Positions 55,245 through 63,115 of a DNA stretch of 64,000 nucleotides are shown here, piece after piece. The position numbers were made by a program, and so were the translations under genes. The DNA comes from Geofilum rhodophaeum (GTDB taxonomy: Bacteria > Bacteroidota > Bacteroidia > Bacteroidales > Marinilabiliaceae), in assembly GCF_002210225.1 (NCBI RefSeq), contig NZ_MWUJ01000006.1:62001-126000 (forward strand). Direction: 5' to 3'. Positions within the stretch are counted from its first letter, which is position 1; each line of letters begins with the position of its first letter. The notes beneath the pieces were generated by a model. It saw only the letters and a list, made by a program, of their open reading frames with translations, searched no databases and was not told the origin of the DNA.

Positions 55245-56708
55245 ATGGATCAGAATTCAAGTCCCCAAGTTAAATTTTTCAGTGGAGAACAAATCCCTGT
55301 AGAATTACACAAAGTCAGAATCGTTCAAAAGTTACACCTGAAGCCCATTGACGAGCGCCTAAAGGCCATTAAACAAGGAGGATTCAACACCTTTTTACTG
55401 AATACGGCAGACATCTTTTTAGATATGCTCACCGATAGTGGCACCAACGCCATGAGCGACAACCAACAGGCTTCGATGCTGCAGGCAGACGATGCCTATG
55501 CAGGTTCACAAAGCTTTTACCGGATGGAGGCAGCCATTAAGGAGGTATTTGGTAAAGAACTGGTATTACCTGTACACCAGGGTAGGGCGGCTGAAAACGT
55601 TATTTCCAAGACTTTTATCAAGCCGGGAGATGCCATTCCCATGAATTATCACTTTACCACCACCAAGGCGCATATGGAGCTTAATGGTGGCGAGATCTTT
55701 GAAATTTTCACCGATGAGGCACTTAAAATAAAAAGCAAGCATCCGTTTAAGGGCAACATCGATATTCAAAAGTTGCGTGAGCTGATTGCGCGTTTCGGCA
55801 AGGAACACATCCCCTTTATCCGCATGGAAGCCTCGACCAACCTGATTGGTGGTCAGCCCTTCTCGATTGCAAATATGCGTGAAGTGCGTAAGGTGGCCGA
55901 TGAATTCGGCATAATGATGGTACTGGATGCCAGTCTCATTGGCGAAAATGCATGGTTTGTTAAGCAGCGGGAAGCAGAGTTTGCCACGACCAGCATCAAG
56001 GAGATTCTGCGTACCATGTGCGGTATCTGCGACATTGTTTATTTCTCGAGCCGCAAGGTAAGTTCGACACGTGGTGGTGGCATTTGTACCAACAACAAGG
56101 ATTTGTATATGAAAATGCGGGATTTGATTCCGCTTTTCGAAGGATTTCTGACTTATGGCGGAATGTCGGTACGCGAAATTGAAGCGATGGCGGTAGGTTT
56201 GTACGAAACCACCGACGAAACCGTGATCAGTCAGTCACCCGGTTTTATCGAATATGCAGTAAATGAAATGGATCGCCTGGGCATTCCTGTGATTACACCT
56301 GCCGGGGCCCTGGGCGCCCACGTGGATGCCATGAGCTTTTTACCACACGTACCACAAAGTGAATACCCTGCCGGAGCACTGGCTGCAGCTTTGTACATTG
56401 TTTCAGGTTGCCGGGGTATGGAAAGAGGCACCATCTCGAGTGTTCGCCTCGAAAATGGAGAAGATTTGTTGGCCGATATGGAACTCTTGCGTTTGGCTTT
56501 CCCGCGCAGAGTGTTCACCCTTTCGCAAACCAAGTTCCTGATCGACCGAATCCACTGGTTGTACAACAACCGGGAGCTTATTGGCGGACTCAAATTTACC
56601 GAAGAACCTAAAGTGTTGCGTTTCTTTATGGGACGCCTGGATGCTGTTTCCGACTGGCCCGAAAAACTGGTGGCCAAGTTTAAGCAGGATTTTGGAGACA
56701 GTCTCTAA
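55245..56708 (+). CDS. Tryptophanase-like beta-eliminating lyase (PLP enzyme), divergent
   Basis: A 487-residue PLP enzyme of the tryptophanase / tyrosine phenol-lyase fold. It shares FLDMLTDSGTNAMSDNQ, DDAYAGSQSFYRM and the LPVHQGRAAENV block near 108, and the aspartate of LDAS (Asp228) that binds the PLP ring nitrogen. The Schiff-base lysine block, normally S-x-KK-D-x2-V-x-x-GG, reads SSRKVSSTRGGG, with Lys271 in the expected place. This marks a separate subgroup, so the substrate (tryptophan, tyrosine or another amino acid) is uncertain. No TnaC-like leader peptide is visible in the 208-bp upstream gap. A strong terminator follows. Confidence 0.8.
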   Translation: MDQNSSPQVKFFSGEQIPVELHKVRIVQKLHLKPIDERLKAIKQGGFNTFLLNTADIFLDMLTDSGTNAMSDNQQASMLQADDAYAGSQSFYRMEAAIKEVFGKELVLPVHQGRAAENVISKTFIKPGDAIPMNYHFTTTKAHMELNGGEIFEIFTDEALKIKSKHPFKGNIDIQKLRELIARFGKEHIPFIRMEASTNLIGGQPFSIANMREVRKVADEFGIMMVLDASLIGENAWFVKQREAEFATTSIKEILRTMCGICDIVYFSSRKVSSTRGGGICTNNKDLYMKMRDLIPLFEGFLTYGGMSVREIEAMAVGLYETTDETVISQSPGFIEYAVNEMDRLGIPVITPAGALGAHVDAMSFLPHVPQSEYPAGALAAALYIVSGCRGMERGTISSVRLENGEDLLADMELLRLAFPRRVFTLSQTKFLIDRIHWLYNNRELIGGLKFTEEPKVLRFFMGRLDAVSDWPEKLVAKFKQDFGDSL

Positions 56709-56737
56709 TACCTTCTTTACCCCTCTATCCAAAGTGG

Positions 56738-56776
56738 GCAAGGCTATGAACGCAAGTTCACAGCCTTGCTTTTTTT
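56738..56776 (+). terminator. Rho-independent terminator after the tryptophanase-like gene
   Basis: GCAAGGCT/AGCCTTGC and TGAAC/GTTCA form a nearly continuous 14-bp stem (one A-C mismatch) with a GCAA loop, followed by seven T residues. Confidence 0.92.
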
Positions 56777-56914
56777 ATGGGTAATTGCTATCTTGAAAAA
56801 CAGTGCACTCCCGTGCTTCGACCAAAATTGTAAATTTTTCGGCTGTAAAAAACAAAAAGCCTGTAACGCTGTTAATAGGATAGTTTCAAAACAAGCGCTT
56901 TGTTTTATTTAGAC

Positions 56915-56945
56915 TTGTTTAATATAACCCAAAGCGCTATTTTTG
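56915..56945 (+). promoter_or_regulatory. Bacteroidota-type promoter of the 2-oxoacid dehydrogenase operon
   Basis: TTG at 56915-56917, a 20-base spacer, and TATTTTTG at 56938-56945 match the consensus. The predicted leader to the E2 start at 57033 is about 80 bases and AT-rich. It should drive E2, E1 and flavodoxin, ending at the terminator at 60987. Confidence 0.55.
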
Positions 56946-57032
56946 CGCACCAATTTATTGAGAGGTAAGAGAATAACGTTAAAACACACGGAATAAAAGC
57001 ATTAGAATCAACAAAAAATAAATCTTTTCAAT

Positions 57033-58343
57033 ATGTCTACATTTGATATCCTTATGCCCAAAATGGGTGAGAGTGTTGAAGAAGCCACCATCACCAAATG
57101 GTTTGTAAAAGTTGGTGATACCGTGGAAGAAGACCAGGTTTTGCTGGAGATTGCAACCGACAAGGTTGACTCTGAGATTCCTTCACCCGTTGCCGGTGTG
57201 ATCAAGGAGATTAAATTTGAAACCGACGCCCTGGTGCCGGTAGGTGAAGTAGTGGCAGTTATTGCCATGGATGGAGAGGGTGCCGGAGACGAGTCGGCCG
57301 AGGCAGAAGCAAAGCCGGCTGAAGAGAGCAAAGCGCCTGCCGCTGAGCCTGCTGCCGCAGCGCCCGCAGAAAGCAGTGCCGATTTTAAGGACAGCGACCG
57401 TTTTTACTCCCCCCTGGTAAAGAGCATTGCTAAGGAAGAACAAATTTCTGTGGCCGAACTCGATGGCATTAAAGGTTCAGGCAAGGACGGCCGAGTGACC
57501 AAGGAAGACGTGCTCGACTACCTGAAGAATCGTGGCAGTCAACCCGCAGCCAAAGCTGCGCCTGCCGCCAAGGCCGAAGCGCCAAAAGCCGCCGAAAAAC
57601 CAGCCTTTAAGGCGCCAGAGGTTAAGGCCGGAGCCAACGACGACATTGTTGAAATGGACCGCATGCGTAAGCTGATTGCCGACAATATGGTAATGTCGAA
57701 GCAGGTTTCACCGCACGTAACTTCTATTGTTGAGGCGGACGTAACCAACCTGGTGTTGTGGCGCAACAAGCAGAAAGATGCCTTCCTTAAAAAATACGGT
57801 GAAAAGCTCACCTTTATGCCCATCTTCACCCAGGCCGTTGCCAAGGCCCTGCGCGATTACCCCGGCGTAAATGCCTCAGTCAGCGGCAACAACATCATTT
57901 ACCGTAAAAATGTGAATGTGGGTATTGCCGTGGCACTGCCCTCGGGCAACCTGATTGTGCCGGTAATTAAGCAGGCCGACCAGAAGAATGTAGTAGGCTT
58001 GGCCAGCGACATCAACCGTTTGGCCGATCAGGCACGCAACAATAAGCTTTCGCCCGACGACATTCAGGGAGGCACCTTTACCATTACCAATTTTGGCTCC
58101 TTTAAAAACGCCATTGGTACACCCATCATCAATCAGCCCCAGGTAGCCATTTTGGCCACCGGAACCATTGAGAAGAAACCCGCCGTGCTCGAAACAGAGG
58201 CCGGGGATGTTATTGCCATTCGTCACAAAATGTTCCTGTCGCTGTCGTACGACCACCGTATTGTAGATGGGGCACTGGGCGGATTTTTCCTGCGTAAGGT
58301 GGCCGACTATCTCGAGGAGTGGGACATCAACACCGAATTGTAA
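57033..58343 (+). CDS. 2-oxoacid dehydrogenase E2 (dihydrolipoamide acyltransferase)
   Basis: The 436 residues form the E2 core of a 2-oxoacid dehydrogenase complex, moving acyl groups from E1-bound ThDP to CoA. Domains in order: a single lipoyl domain (1-80, lipoylated Lys44 in EIATDKVDSEIPS), an Ala/Pro/Glu-rich linker, an E1/E3-binding domain (about 122-165), a second linker, and the acyltransferase domain (about 205-436) with the catalytic DHRIVDG near residue 410. The adjacent fused E1 points to a branched-chain-type complex; pyruvate use cannot be excluded. No E3 gene is in the window. Confidence 0.9.
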   Translation: MSTFDILMPKMGESVEEATITKWFVKVGDTVEEDQVLLEIATDKVDSEIPSPVAGVIKEIKFETDALVPVGEVVAVIAMDGEGAGDESAEAEAKPAEESKAPAAEPAAAAPAESSADFKDSDRFYSPLVKSIAKEEQISVAELDGIKGSGKDGRVTKEDVLDYLKNRGSQPAAKAAPAAKAEAPKAAEKPAFKAPEVKAGANDDIVEMDRMRKLIADNMVMSKQVSPHVTSIVEADVTNLVLWRNKQKDAFLKKYGEKLTFMPIFTQAVAKALRDYPGVNASVSGNNIIYRKNVNVGIAVALPSGNLIVPVIKQADQKNVVGLASDINRLADQARNNKLSPDDIQGGTFTITNFGSFKNAIGTPIINQPQVAILATGTIEKKPAVLETEAGDVIAIRHKMFLSLSYDHRIVDGALGGFFLRKVADYLEEWDINTEL

Positions 58344-58370
58344 TCAAGGTTGTACTAAAATATTGTAGAA

Positions 58371-60422
58371 ATGAAGAGCAATGTTCCTGTAAAATATTCT
58401 ATAAAAAAGACCGATAAGGACCTTCTGTTGAAGTGGTACCACCTGTTGTTTTTGGGACGCTCGCTCGATGAGCGTGCCCCCAACTACCTAAAACAAGCCA
58501 TCGGCTGGTCGTACCACGCACCGGCAGCCGGACACGACGGCATTCAGCTGGCCATTGGTCAGATGTTCCGCAAAAACAAAGACCATTTGTTTCCTTACTA
58601 CCGCGACCTGCAGACCTGTGTGGCGGCAGGGATGACTGCCGAGGAAATCATTTATAATGGTATTTCGAGAGACGCCGATGTAGCTGGTGGTGGCCGACAC
58701 ATGTCGAACCACTTTGCCAAGCCTGAGTGGAACATCCACAACGTGAGCAGCTGTACGGGTAACCATACCCTGCACGCCAGCGGGGTGGGACGCGCCATCA
58801 AAGCTTACGGCGAGAAAGATGCCGTAGTCATCAGCAGTCAGGGCGAAAGCTCCGTATCCGAAGGCTACGTTTACGAAGCCATTAACGGCGCCTCCAACGA
58901 AGAATTGCCCGTAGTCTTTGTCTTCCAGGACAACGGTTACGGTATTTCGGTACCCAAGGAAGACCAGACGGCCAACCGTAAGGTGGCCAAAAACTTCGAA
59001 GGGTTTAAAAACCTGCATATTTTGTATTGCAACGGCAAGGACGTGTTTGATTCCATGAACACCATGGAAGAAGCCGTAGCCTGGGCAAAACGCGAACAAA
59101 AGCCCGTATTGGTGCATGCCAACTGTGTGCGCATTGGCTCACACAGCAACAGCGACCGACATGAGCTGTACCGCGACGAGAATGAGCTCAGCTACGTAAG
59201 GGAGTATGATCCCCTGGCCAAATACCGTCGTTTGTTGTTGCGTTACAATCGGGCCACCGAAGAGGAGTTGAAAGAAATAGAGGAGAAGGTTACAGCTGAG
59301 GTTAAAGCCGCCCATAAAAAGGGCATTACCGCCCCGCAGCCCACGCCCGAATCCATCTATGATTTTGTAATTCCGGAGCCCTATGCAGCCGACAAATATC
59401 CCGATGGCCTGCACAATTCGGAAGGTGAAGCCAAAAAGTTTATCGAAGCCCTGAACGAAACCCTGAAGGCAGAATTCCGCCACAACCCCGACACCTTTAT
59501 TTGGGGGCAGGATATTGCGAATAAGGACAAGGGAGGCATCTTTAACGTTTCCAAAGGATTGCAGCAGGAATTCGGTAAAAAACGCGTGTTTAACGCACCC
59601 ATTGCCGAAGACTACATTATGGGTACCGCCAACGGTATGTCGCGTTACAACAAGGACATCCGAATAGTAGTAGAAGGGGCTGAATTTGCCGACTACTTTT
59701 GGCCGGCCATGGAGCAGTTTGTAGAAACTACCCATGAGTACTGGCGGACCAAGGGACAGTACTCGCCCAACATTACCGTTCGTTTGGCTTCCGGAGGATA
59801 CATTGGAGGTGGTTTGTACCATTCCCAAACCATTGAAGGCGCCTTGGCCACCTTCCCGGGTGTAAGGGTCGTTTATCCCTCTTTTGCCGATGATGCAGCC
59901 GGTTTGCTGAGAACGTCTATGCGCTCAGAGGGTATGACACTGTTTTTAGAGCCCAAAGCCTTGTACAACGCTCCTAAGGCCGCCACCCCTGTGCCCGATG
60001 ATTTTGAAGTGCCTTTTGGCAAGGCACGCATTCGTCGCGAAGGCAAGGATATGACCATAATCACTTACGGCAACACCACTCATTTTTGTCTGGAAGCAGC
60101 TGAAAAGTTGGCCAAAGAGGGCATTGCCGATGTGGAAGTACTTGATTTGAGAAGTATTTCGCCCCTGGATACCGATGCCATCATAGCCTCGGTTAAAAAG
60201 ACCTCAAGAGCCATGATCGTGCATGAGGACAAGGTTTTTGCCGGTTTTGGAGGTGAAGTTGCCGCAACCATTTCTGAAGTGGCTTTTGAATACCTGGACG
60301 CCCCCATCAAGCGTGTAGGTTCAGCTTTTACTCCAGTTGGTTTCAACCGCATATTGGAGGCAGCGGTACTGCCCAATACCGACAAGATATTGACGGCAGC
60401 CAAAGAAATGCTGGAATACTAA
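58371..60422 (+). CDS. 2-oxoacid dehydrogenase E1, alpha-beta fusion (branched-chain type)
   Basis: A 683-residue ThDP enzyme combining E1 alpha (about 1-340) and E1 beta (about 360-683) in one chain. The alpha half has GHDGIQLAIGQMF and the ThDP/Mg region SSQGESSVSEGYVYEAINGA, where the usual GDG reads GES, so Glu replaces the metal aspartate; NGYGIS follows. The beta half has PNITVRLASGGYIGGG and the end KRVGSAFTPVGFNRILEAAV. It decarboxylates a 2-oxoacid and passes the acyl group to E2, encoded 27 bp upstream. Fused E1 chains of this type are common in Bacteroidota for branched-chain 2-oxoacids. Confidence 0.9.
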   Translation: MKSNVPVKYSIKKTDKDLLLKWYHLLFLGRSLDERAPNYLKQAIGWSYHAPAAGHDGIQLAIGQMFRKNKDHLFPYYRDLQTCVAAGMTAEEIIYNGISRDADVAGGGRHMSNHFAKPEWNIHNVSSCTGNHTLHASGVGRAIKAYGEKDAVVISSQGESSVSEGYVYEAINGASNEELPVVFVFQDNGYGISVPKEDQTANRKVAKNFEGFKNLHILYCNGKDVFDSMNTMEEAVAWAKREQKPVLVHANCVRIGSHSNSDRHELYRDENELSYVREYDPLAKYRRLLLRYNRATEEELKEIEEKVTAEVKAAHKKGITAPQPTPESIYDFVIPEPYAADKYPDGLHNSEGEAKKFIEALNETLKAEFRHNPDTFIWGQDIANKDKGGIFNVSKGLQQEFGKKRVFNAPIAEDYIMGTANGMSRYNKDIRIVVEGAEFADYFWPAMEQFVETTHEYWRTKGQYSPNITVRLASGGYIGGGLYHSQTIEGALATFPGVRVVYPSFADDAAGLLRTSMRSEGMTLFLEPKALYNAPKAATPVPDDFEVPFGKARIRREGKDMTIITYGNTTHFCLEAAEKLAKEGIADVEVLDLRSISPLDTDAIIASVKKTSRAMIVHEDKVFAGFGGEVAATISEVAFEYLDAPIKRVGSAFTPVGFNRILEAAVLPNTDKILTAAKEMLEY

Positions 60423-60451
60423 ATCAATCGTAAACCACAGAAGAGAATAAT

Positions 60452-60967
60452 ATGAAGAAGGTAGGCATATTTTACAGTTTTCGCTCGGTAAAAACCCACC
60501 AGCAAGTGAAGAAAATGATCAAACTGCTGGGTGCAGACAATTGCGAGGAAGTCGATGCCGACGTGGCTACTTTGGAAGATTTCAAAAAGCACGACAACTA
60601 CATTTTTGCTGTTCCGACCTGGTTCGACGGGGAGTTACCCAACTATTGGGATGAGTACCTACCCACCATTGAGGACGAGTCGTTCAAAGGCAAGAAATTC
60701 GCTATTTTTGGCGGAGGCGACCAGAAGAACTATCCCGAAAACTTTGTGGACGGTGTAGGAATTATGGCCGAGTTCATCGAAGGGCGCGGAGGTAAAGTTG
60801 TTGGTTTTACTTCAACCAAAGGATACAGCTACGAAGGATCCAGAGCGGAACGGGGCGATCAGTTTTGCGGTTTGGCACTGGACATCGAAAACCAGGCTGC
60901 GCTAAGCAACGAACGCATAGAAAAATGGATCACCGATATCCAAAAGGAGTTTTCTAAAAAGAAATAG
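60452..60967 (+). CDS. Flavodoxin with atypical phosphate-binding loop
   Basis: A 171-residue FMN electron carrier. The body is a clear long-chain flavodoxin: AVPTWFDGELPNYWDEYLP, FAIFGGGDQKNYPENFVDGVG and GDQFCGLALDIENQAAL. The first loop, usually rich in Ser/Thr/Gly as in STGNTE, instead reads FYSFRSVKTHQQV with no glycine, so FMN phosphate contact may differ. It lies 29 bp after the E1 gene and before a strong terminator, thus in the dehydrogenase operon. Its electron partner is unknown; ferredoxin-like replacement under iron limitation is a family possibility. Confidence 0.85.
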   Translation: MKKVGIFYSFRSVKTHQQVKKMIKLLGADNCEEVDADVATLEDFKKHDNYIFAVPTWFDGELPNYWDEYLPTIEDESFKGKKFAIFGGGDQKNYPENFVDGVGIMAEFIEGRGGKVVGFTSTKGYSYEGSRAERGDQFCGLALDIENQAALSNERIEKWITDIQKEFSKKK

Positions 60968-60986
60968 TCCTTAGTACATACTTATT

Positions 60987-61030
60987 AAAGGGGGTCAGTC
61001 TGCTTCGGCAGACTGACCCCCTTTTTTTTT
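60987..61030 (+). terminator. Strong Rho-independent terminator after the dehydrogenase-flavodoxin operon
   Basis: A perfect 14-bp GC-rich stem (60990-61003 with 61008-61021) capped by a TTCG loop is followed by nine T residues. It closes the operon. Confidence 0.95.
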
Positions 61031-61266
61031 GATTTCAGGTACATAAATAAGTCCGAAACGGATTTTTCTGACAAATGGCAAATTCCCTACCACGGTTAAT
61101 TGACGGAGAATACACCTTGTTCTGCGAGCCTTCGTTATGATAAATCATTTAGTTTATAGCGCATCGGTAAAGTAGTCCAGGATCCTATAGATGGGACTCC
61201 CTGGTGATTTGGAGCCGGGCGGGGGACAGGGGAGGACTATAAAGGCGCATGCAGCGGTGTGATACA

Positions 61267-61278
61267 CTTGTAAACAAG
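61267..61278. promoter_or_regulatory. CTTGTAAACAAG, possible regulator-binding site
   Basis: A 12-base near-palindrome (CTTGT-AA-ACAAG) inside the gene-poor stretch, 539 bp before the XRE gene. It shares TTGTAAACAA with the pyrKD promoter site. Single copies can arise by chance; significance is inferred from the shared motif. Confidence 0.3.
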
Positions 61279-61723
61279 AGAAATTAGCTATCTTTCATCA
61301 TACAAAGCAAACAATAATAGGTTATAAAAATCACATAACCAGTAATTTACAATAATAAGGAGAAGCGTTTGTTTAATTAGATCGGGAGGGAAGATGAATA
61401 ATTATTCAATCACGGTCATTCTGCAACAAATCTATAGGGTTAATTTATTAAAAACCAGTATTTTAATAATGCCAGATAAACAATTCCTTTATGACTGGGG
61501 GACAAGTGGTCGCAGCATGCTGAAAGAGAGGGGTAAATAAAGACAATATCCTAATGTGGGCAGGGCGTTTAAGCAGGTTTGCCCCCCCCGACAATCTAAG
61601 TTATGCCAAGAACATGAACATTTGTATTACGCTTATAATATGCAGATTAAAACACCACACCTCCAGTATTTTTTCCAAGCGTGAATCTGCTCTTTTAAGA
61701 ATGCAGAAAATAGTGCGCAGCAG

Positions 61724-61737
61724 GTTACATATGTAAC
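61724..61737. promoter_or_regulatory. Perfect 14-bp palindrome GTTACATATGTAAC
   Basis: Each half is GTTACAT, fully self-complementary. It ends 21 bases before the -33 element of the XRE promoter. A dimeric regulator could bind here. TGTAAC differs from the nearby TTTGTAAAC repeats, so it may be a separate site. Confidence 0.5.
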
Positions 61738-61758
61738 AAAATGAATGGAAGATTGCGT

Positions 61759-61789
61759 TTTGTATTTTGTAAACTTCATGTTATATTTG
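61759..61789 (+). promoter_or_regulatory. Bacteroidota-type promoter of the XRE regulator gene
   Basis: TTTG at 61759-61762, a 19-base spacer, and TATATTTG at 61782-61789 match the consensus exactly. Transcription would start near 61796, about 21 bases before the ATG. The TTTGTAAACT repeats overlap the spacer and the -7 element. Confidence 0.6.
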
Positions 61790-61795
61790 TAAACT
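61766..61795 (+). repeat. Two direct copies of TTTGTAAACT over the XRE promoter
   Basis: Copies at 61766-61775 and 61786-61795 have a 20-base period, about two helical turns, so they face the same side. The first lies between -33 and -7; the second overlaps -7 and the predicted start. This is the layout of a repressor operator, probably for the XRE protein itself. Confidence 0.5.
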
Positions 61796-61816
61796 ATTTT
61801 CCTCTGCAAAACCGTC

Positions 61817-62272
61817 ATGATGAAACAGCGTTTACAAGTTTTATTGGAGCAGGAAGGTCTCAGTCCTGTCCGCTTTGCCGAAATCGTAGGTGTACAACGA
61901 TCCAGCGTAAGCCACATCCTTTCGGGACGCAACAATCCCAGCCTCGATTTCATACAAAAGATCCTTGAGGCCTTCCCTAAGGTGAGCAGCGACTGGCTTA
62001 TAAGCGGCAAGGGAAGTGTTTATAGGGACCAGTCGGCTTCTGTCAATACAGTCCCTAATCAGGCCTCAAACATTCCATTTTCGGCGCCAAAGGCGGGGCA
62101 AACCGACTTGTTTTCTGCTGCCAGTCCTACAGAGAATGCTGTTCCGGAGCTAAAACAAGAACCGGCTTCCACCATTGCAGCGACCATTGGAACTGCCACC
62201 GAAGCGGAAATTGAACAAATTGTCGTGTTTTATAAGGACAAAAGCTTCCGCAGCTACCTCCCGAAAGGCTAA
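61817..62272 (+). CDS. XRE-type helix-turn-helix transcriptional regulator
   Basis: A 151-residue DNA-binding protein. Residues about 3-62 are the HTH_3 domain (QEGLSPVRFAEIVGVQRSSV, SHILSGRNNPSLDFIQKIL), with recognition helix around VQRSSVSHILSG. A Ser/Ala/Pro-rich linker follows, then a conserved ending EQIVVFYKDKSFRSYLPKG, common in Bacteroidota XRE proteins. It probably binds as a dimer. The gene lies 75 bp ahead of pyrK in the same direction, and its promoter and pyrK's share TAnnTTTGTAAAC. It may therefore repress itself and regulate dihydroorotate dehydrogenase; this is inference. The effector is unknown. Confidence 0.85.
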   Translation: MMKQRLQVLLEQEGLSPVRFAEIVGVQRSSVSHILSGRNNPSLDFIQKILEAFPKVSSDWLISGKGSVYRDQSASVNTVPNQASNIPFSAPKAGQTDLFSAASPTENAVPELKQEPASTIAATIGTATEAEIEQIVVFYKDKSFRSYLPKG

Positions 62273-62305
62273 TATTATTATGCCGGCTGCGTAAAAAACA
62301 CTAAA

Positions 62306-62334
62306 TTTGTGCAGTTTTCCTCTAATTACATTTG
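62306..62334 (+). promoter_or_regulatory. Bacteroidota-type promoter of pyrKD
   Basis: TTTG at 62306-62309, a 17-base spacer, and TACATTTG at 62327-62334. The predicted start near 62341 is only about 7 bases before the pyrK ATG at 62348, so the mRNA may be nearly leaderless. This supports 62348 over the upstream GTG at 62309. Confidence 0.55.
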
Positions 62335-62341
62335 TAAACAA
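62331..62341. promoter_or_regulatory. TTTGTAAACAA site over the pyrKD -7 element
   Basis: It contains TTGT-AA-ACAA dyad symmetry and continues directly from the -7 box, exactly as TTTGTAAACT does in the XRE promoter. A shared operator is plausible. Confidence 0.45.
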
Positions 62342-62347
62342 TCTTCC

Positions 62348-63115
62348 ATGAAATATCTTCATGATTTCACTCTGGTCAACAGCGAAAGGCAGACCGACGA
62401 TTTTGTTGTGCTGACGCTGCAGGGCGGAGCTGAGCCACTCCCTGAGCTACAGCCCGGTCAATTTGCCGAAGTGCGGGTAGATGCGCCAGGAGCATATCTG
62501 CGCAGACCACTGTCCATCCACGATGTTGACTACGATAAGCAACAAATAAAGCTTTTGGTACAGGAAGTGGGTACCGGAACCCGCGCCCTTACCGCCCTGG
62601 CTTTGGGCAGTACCATCAACATGCTTTACCCGCTGGGCAAGGGCTATTCGCTGCCCGACAGCAAGCGAGTTTTGCTGGTAGGAGGTGGTTGCGGTGTGGC
62701 CCCCTTGTTGTTTTTGGGCCGTTATTTAAAAAAGAATGGCATAACACCACGCTTTTTAATTGGCACCCGTACAGCGGCGGGACTGGTGCGACTGGATGCC
62801 TATCGTGAACTGGGCGAGGTGATGGTAACCACCGAAGACGGCAGCGCCGGTACAAAGGGCTACGTTATCCATCACCCGGTAATGAAAACAGAAACACCAG
62901 ATTTCGACTGGATATACACCTGTGGCCCAGAGGCCATGATGCGTATTCTGGCTAAATATGCCAACAAGCACGGACTAAGCTGCCAGGTATCTCTCGAAAA
63001 CCATATGGCCTGCGGCATAGGGGCCTGTTTATGTTGTATCACCCCAACCAAAGACGGACATAAGTGTACTTGCACCGATGGTCCTGTGTTTGATTCAAAA
63101 TACTTACAATGGTAG
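62348..63115 (+). CDS. pyrK: Dihydroorotate dehydrogenase electron-transfer subunit
   Basis: The 255-residue FAD and [2Fe-2S] subunit passes electrons from the PyrD flavin to NAD in class 1B dihydroorotate dehydrogenase. Seen: FAD-binding [10 protein letters not shown] near residue 53, the NAD-binding [16 protein letters not shown] near 106, and the iron-sulfur cysteines in CGIGACLCC plus CTC near the C terminus. The gene overlaps pyrD by 7 bp, a coupled pair. Start chosen at 62348. The XRE gene is upstream and may control it. Confidence 0.93.
   Translation: MKYLHDFTLVNSERQTDDFVVLTLQGGAEPLPELQPGQFAEVRVDAPGAYLRRPLSIHDVDYDKQQIKLLVQEVGTGTRALTALALGSTINMLYPLGKGYSLPDSKRVLLVGGGCGVAPLLFLGRYLKKNGITPRFLIGTRTAAGLVRLDAYRELGEVMVTTEDGSAGTKGYVIHHPVMKTETPDFDWIYTCGPEAMMRILAKYANKHGLSCQVSLENHMACGIGACLCCITPTKDGHKCTCTDGPVFDSKYLQW

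Larger units (their letters stand above)
61031..61758. other. Gene-poor stretch of about 0.73 kb
   Basis: Lower GC than neighbours and no gene I can support. It holds CTTGTAAACAAG at 61267-61278, an inverted repeat matching the motif near the XRE gene. It also has a 48-codon ATG frame at 61394-61540 preceded by GGGAGGG, an unlikely 60-codon frame at 61554-61736, a C8 run at about 61582, and the palindrome at 61724. No tRNA, transposase or repeat array is visible. It may be a decayed gene region. Confidence 0.5.

Noticed and set aside
61554-61736. 60-codon frame in the gene-poor stretch
   Set aside because: No domain, atypical composition, no promoter or ribosome site; probably chance.
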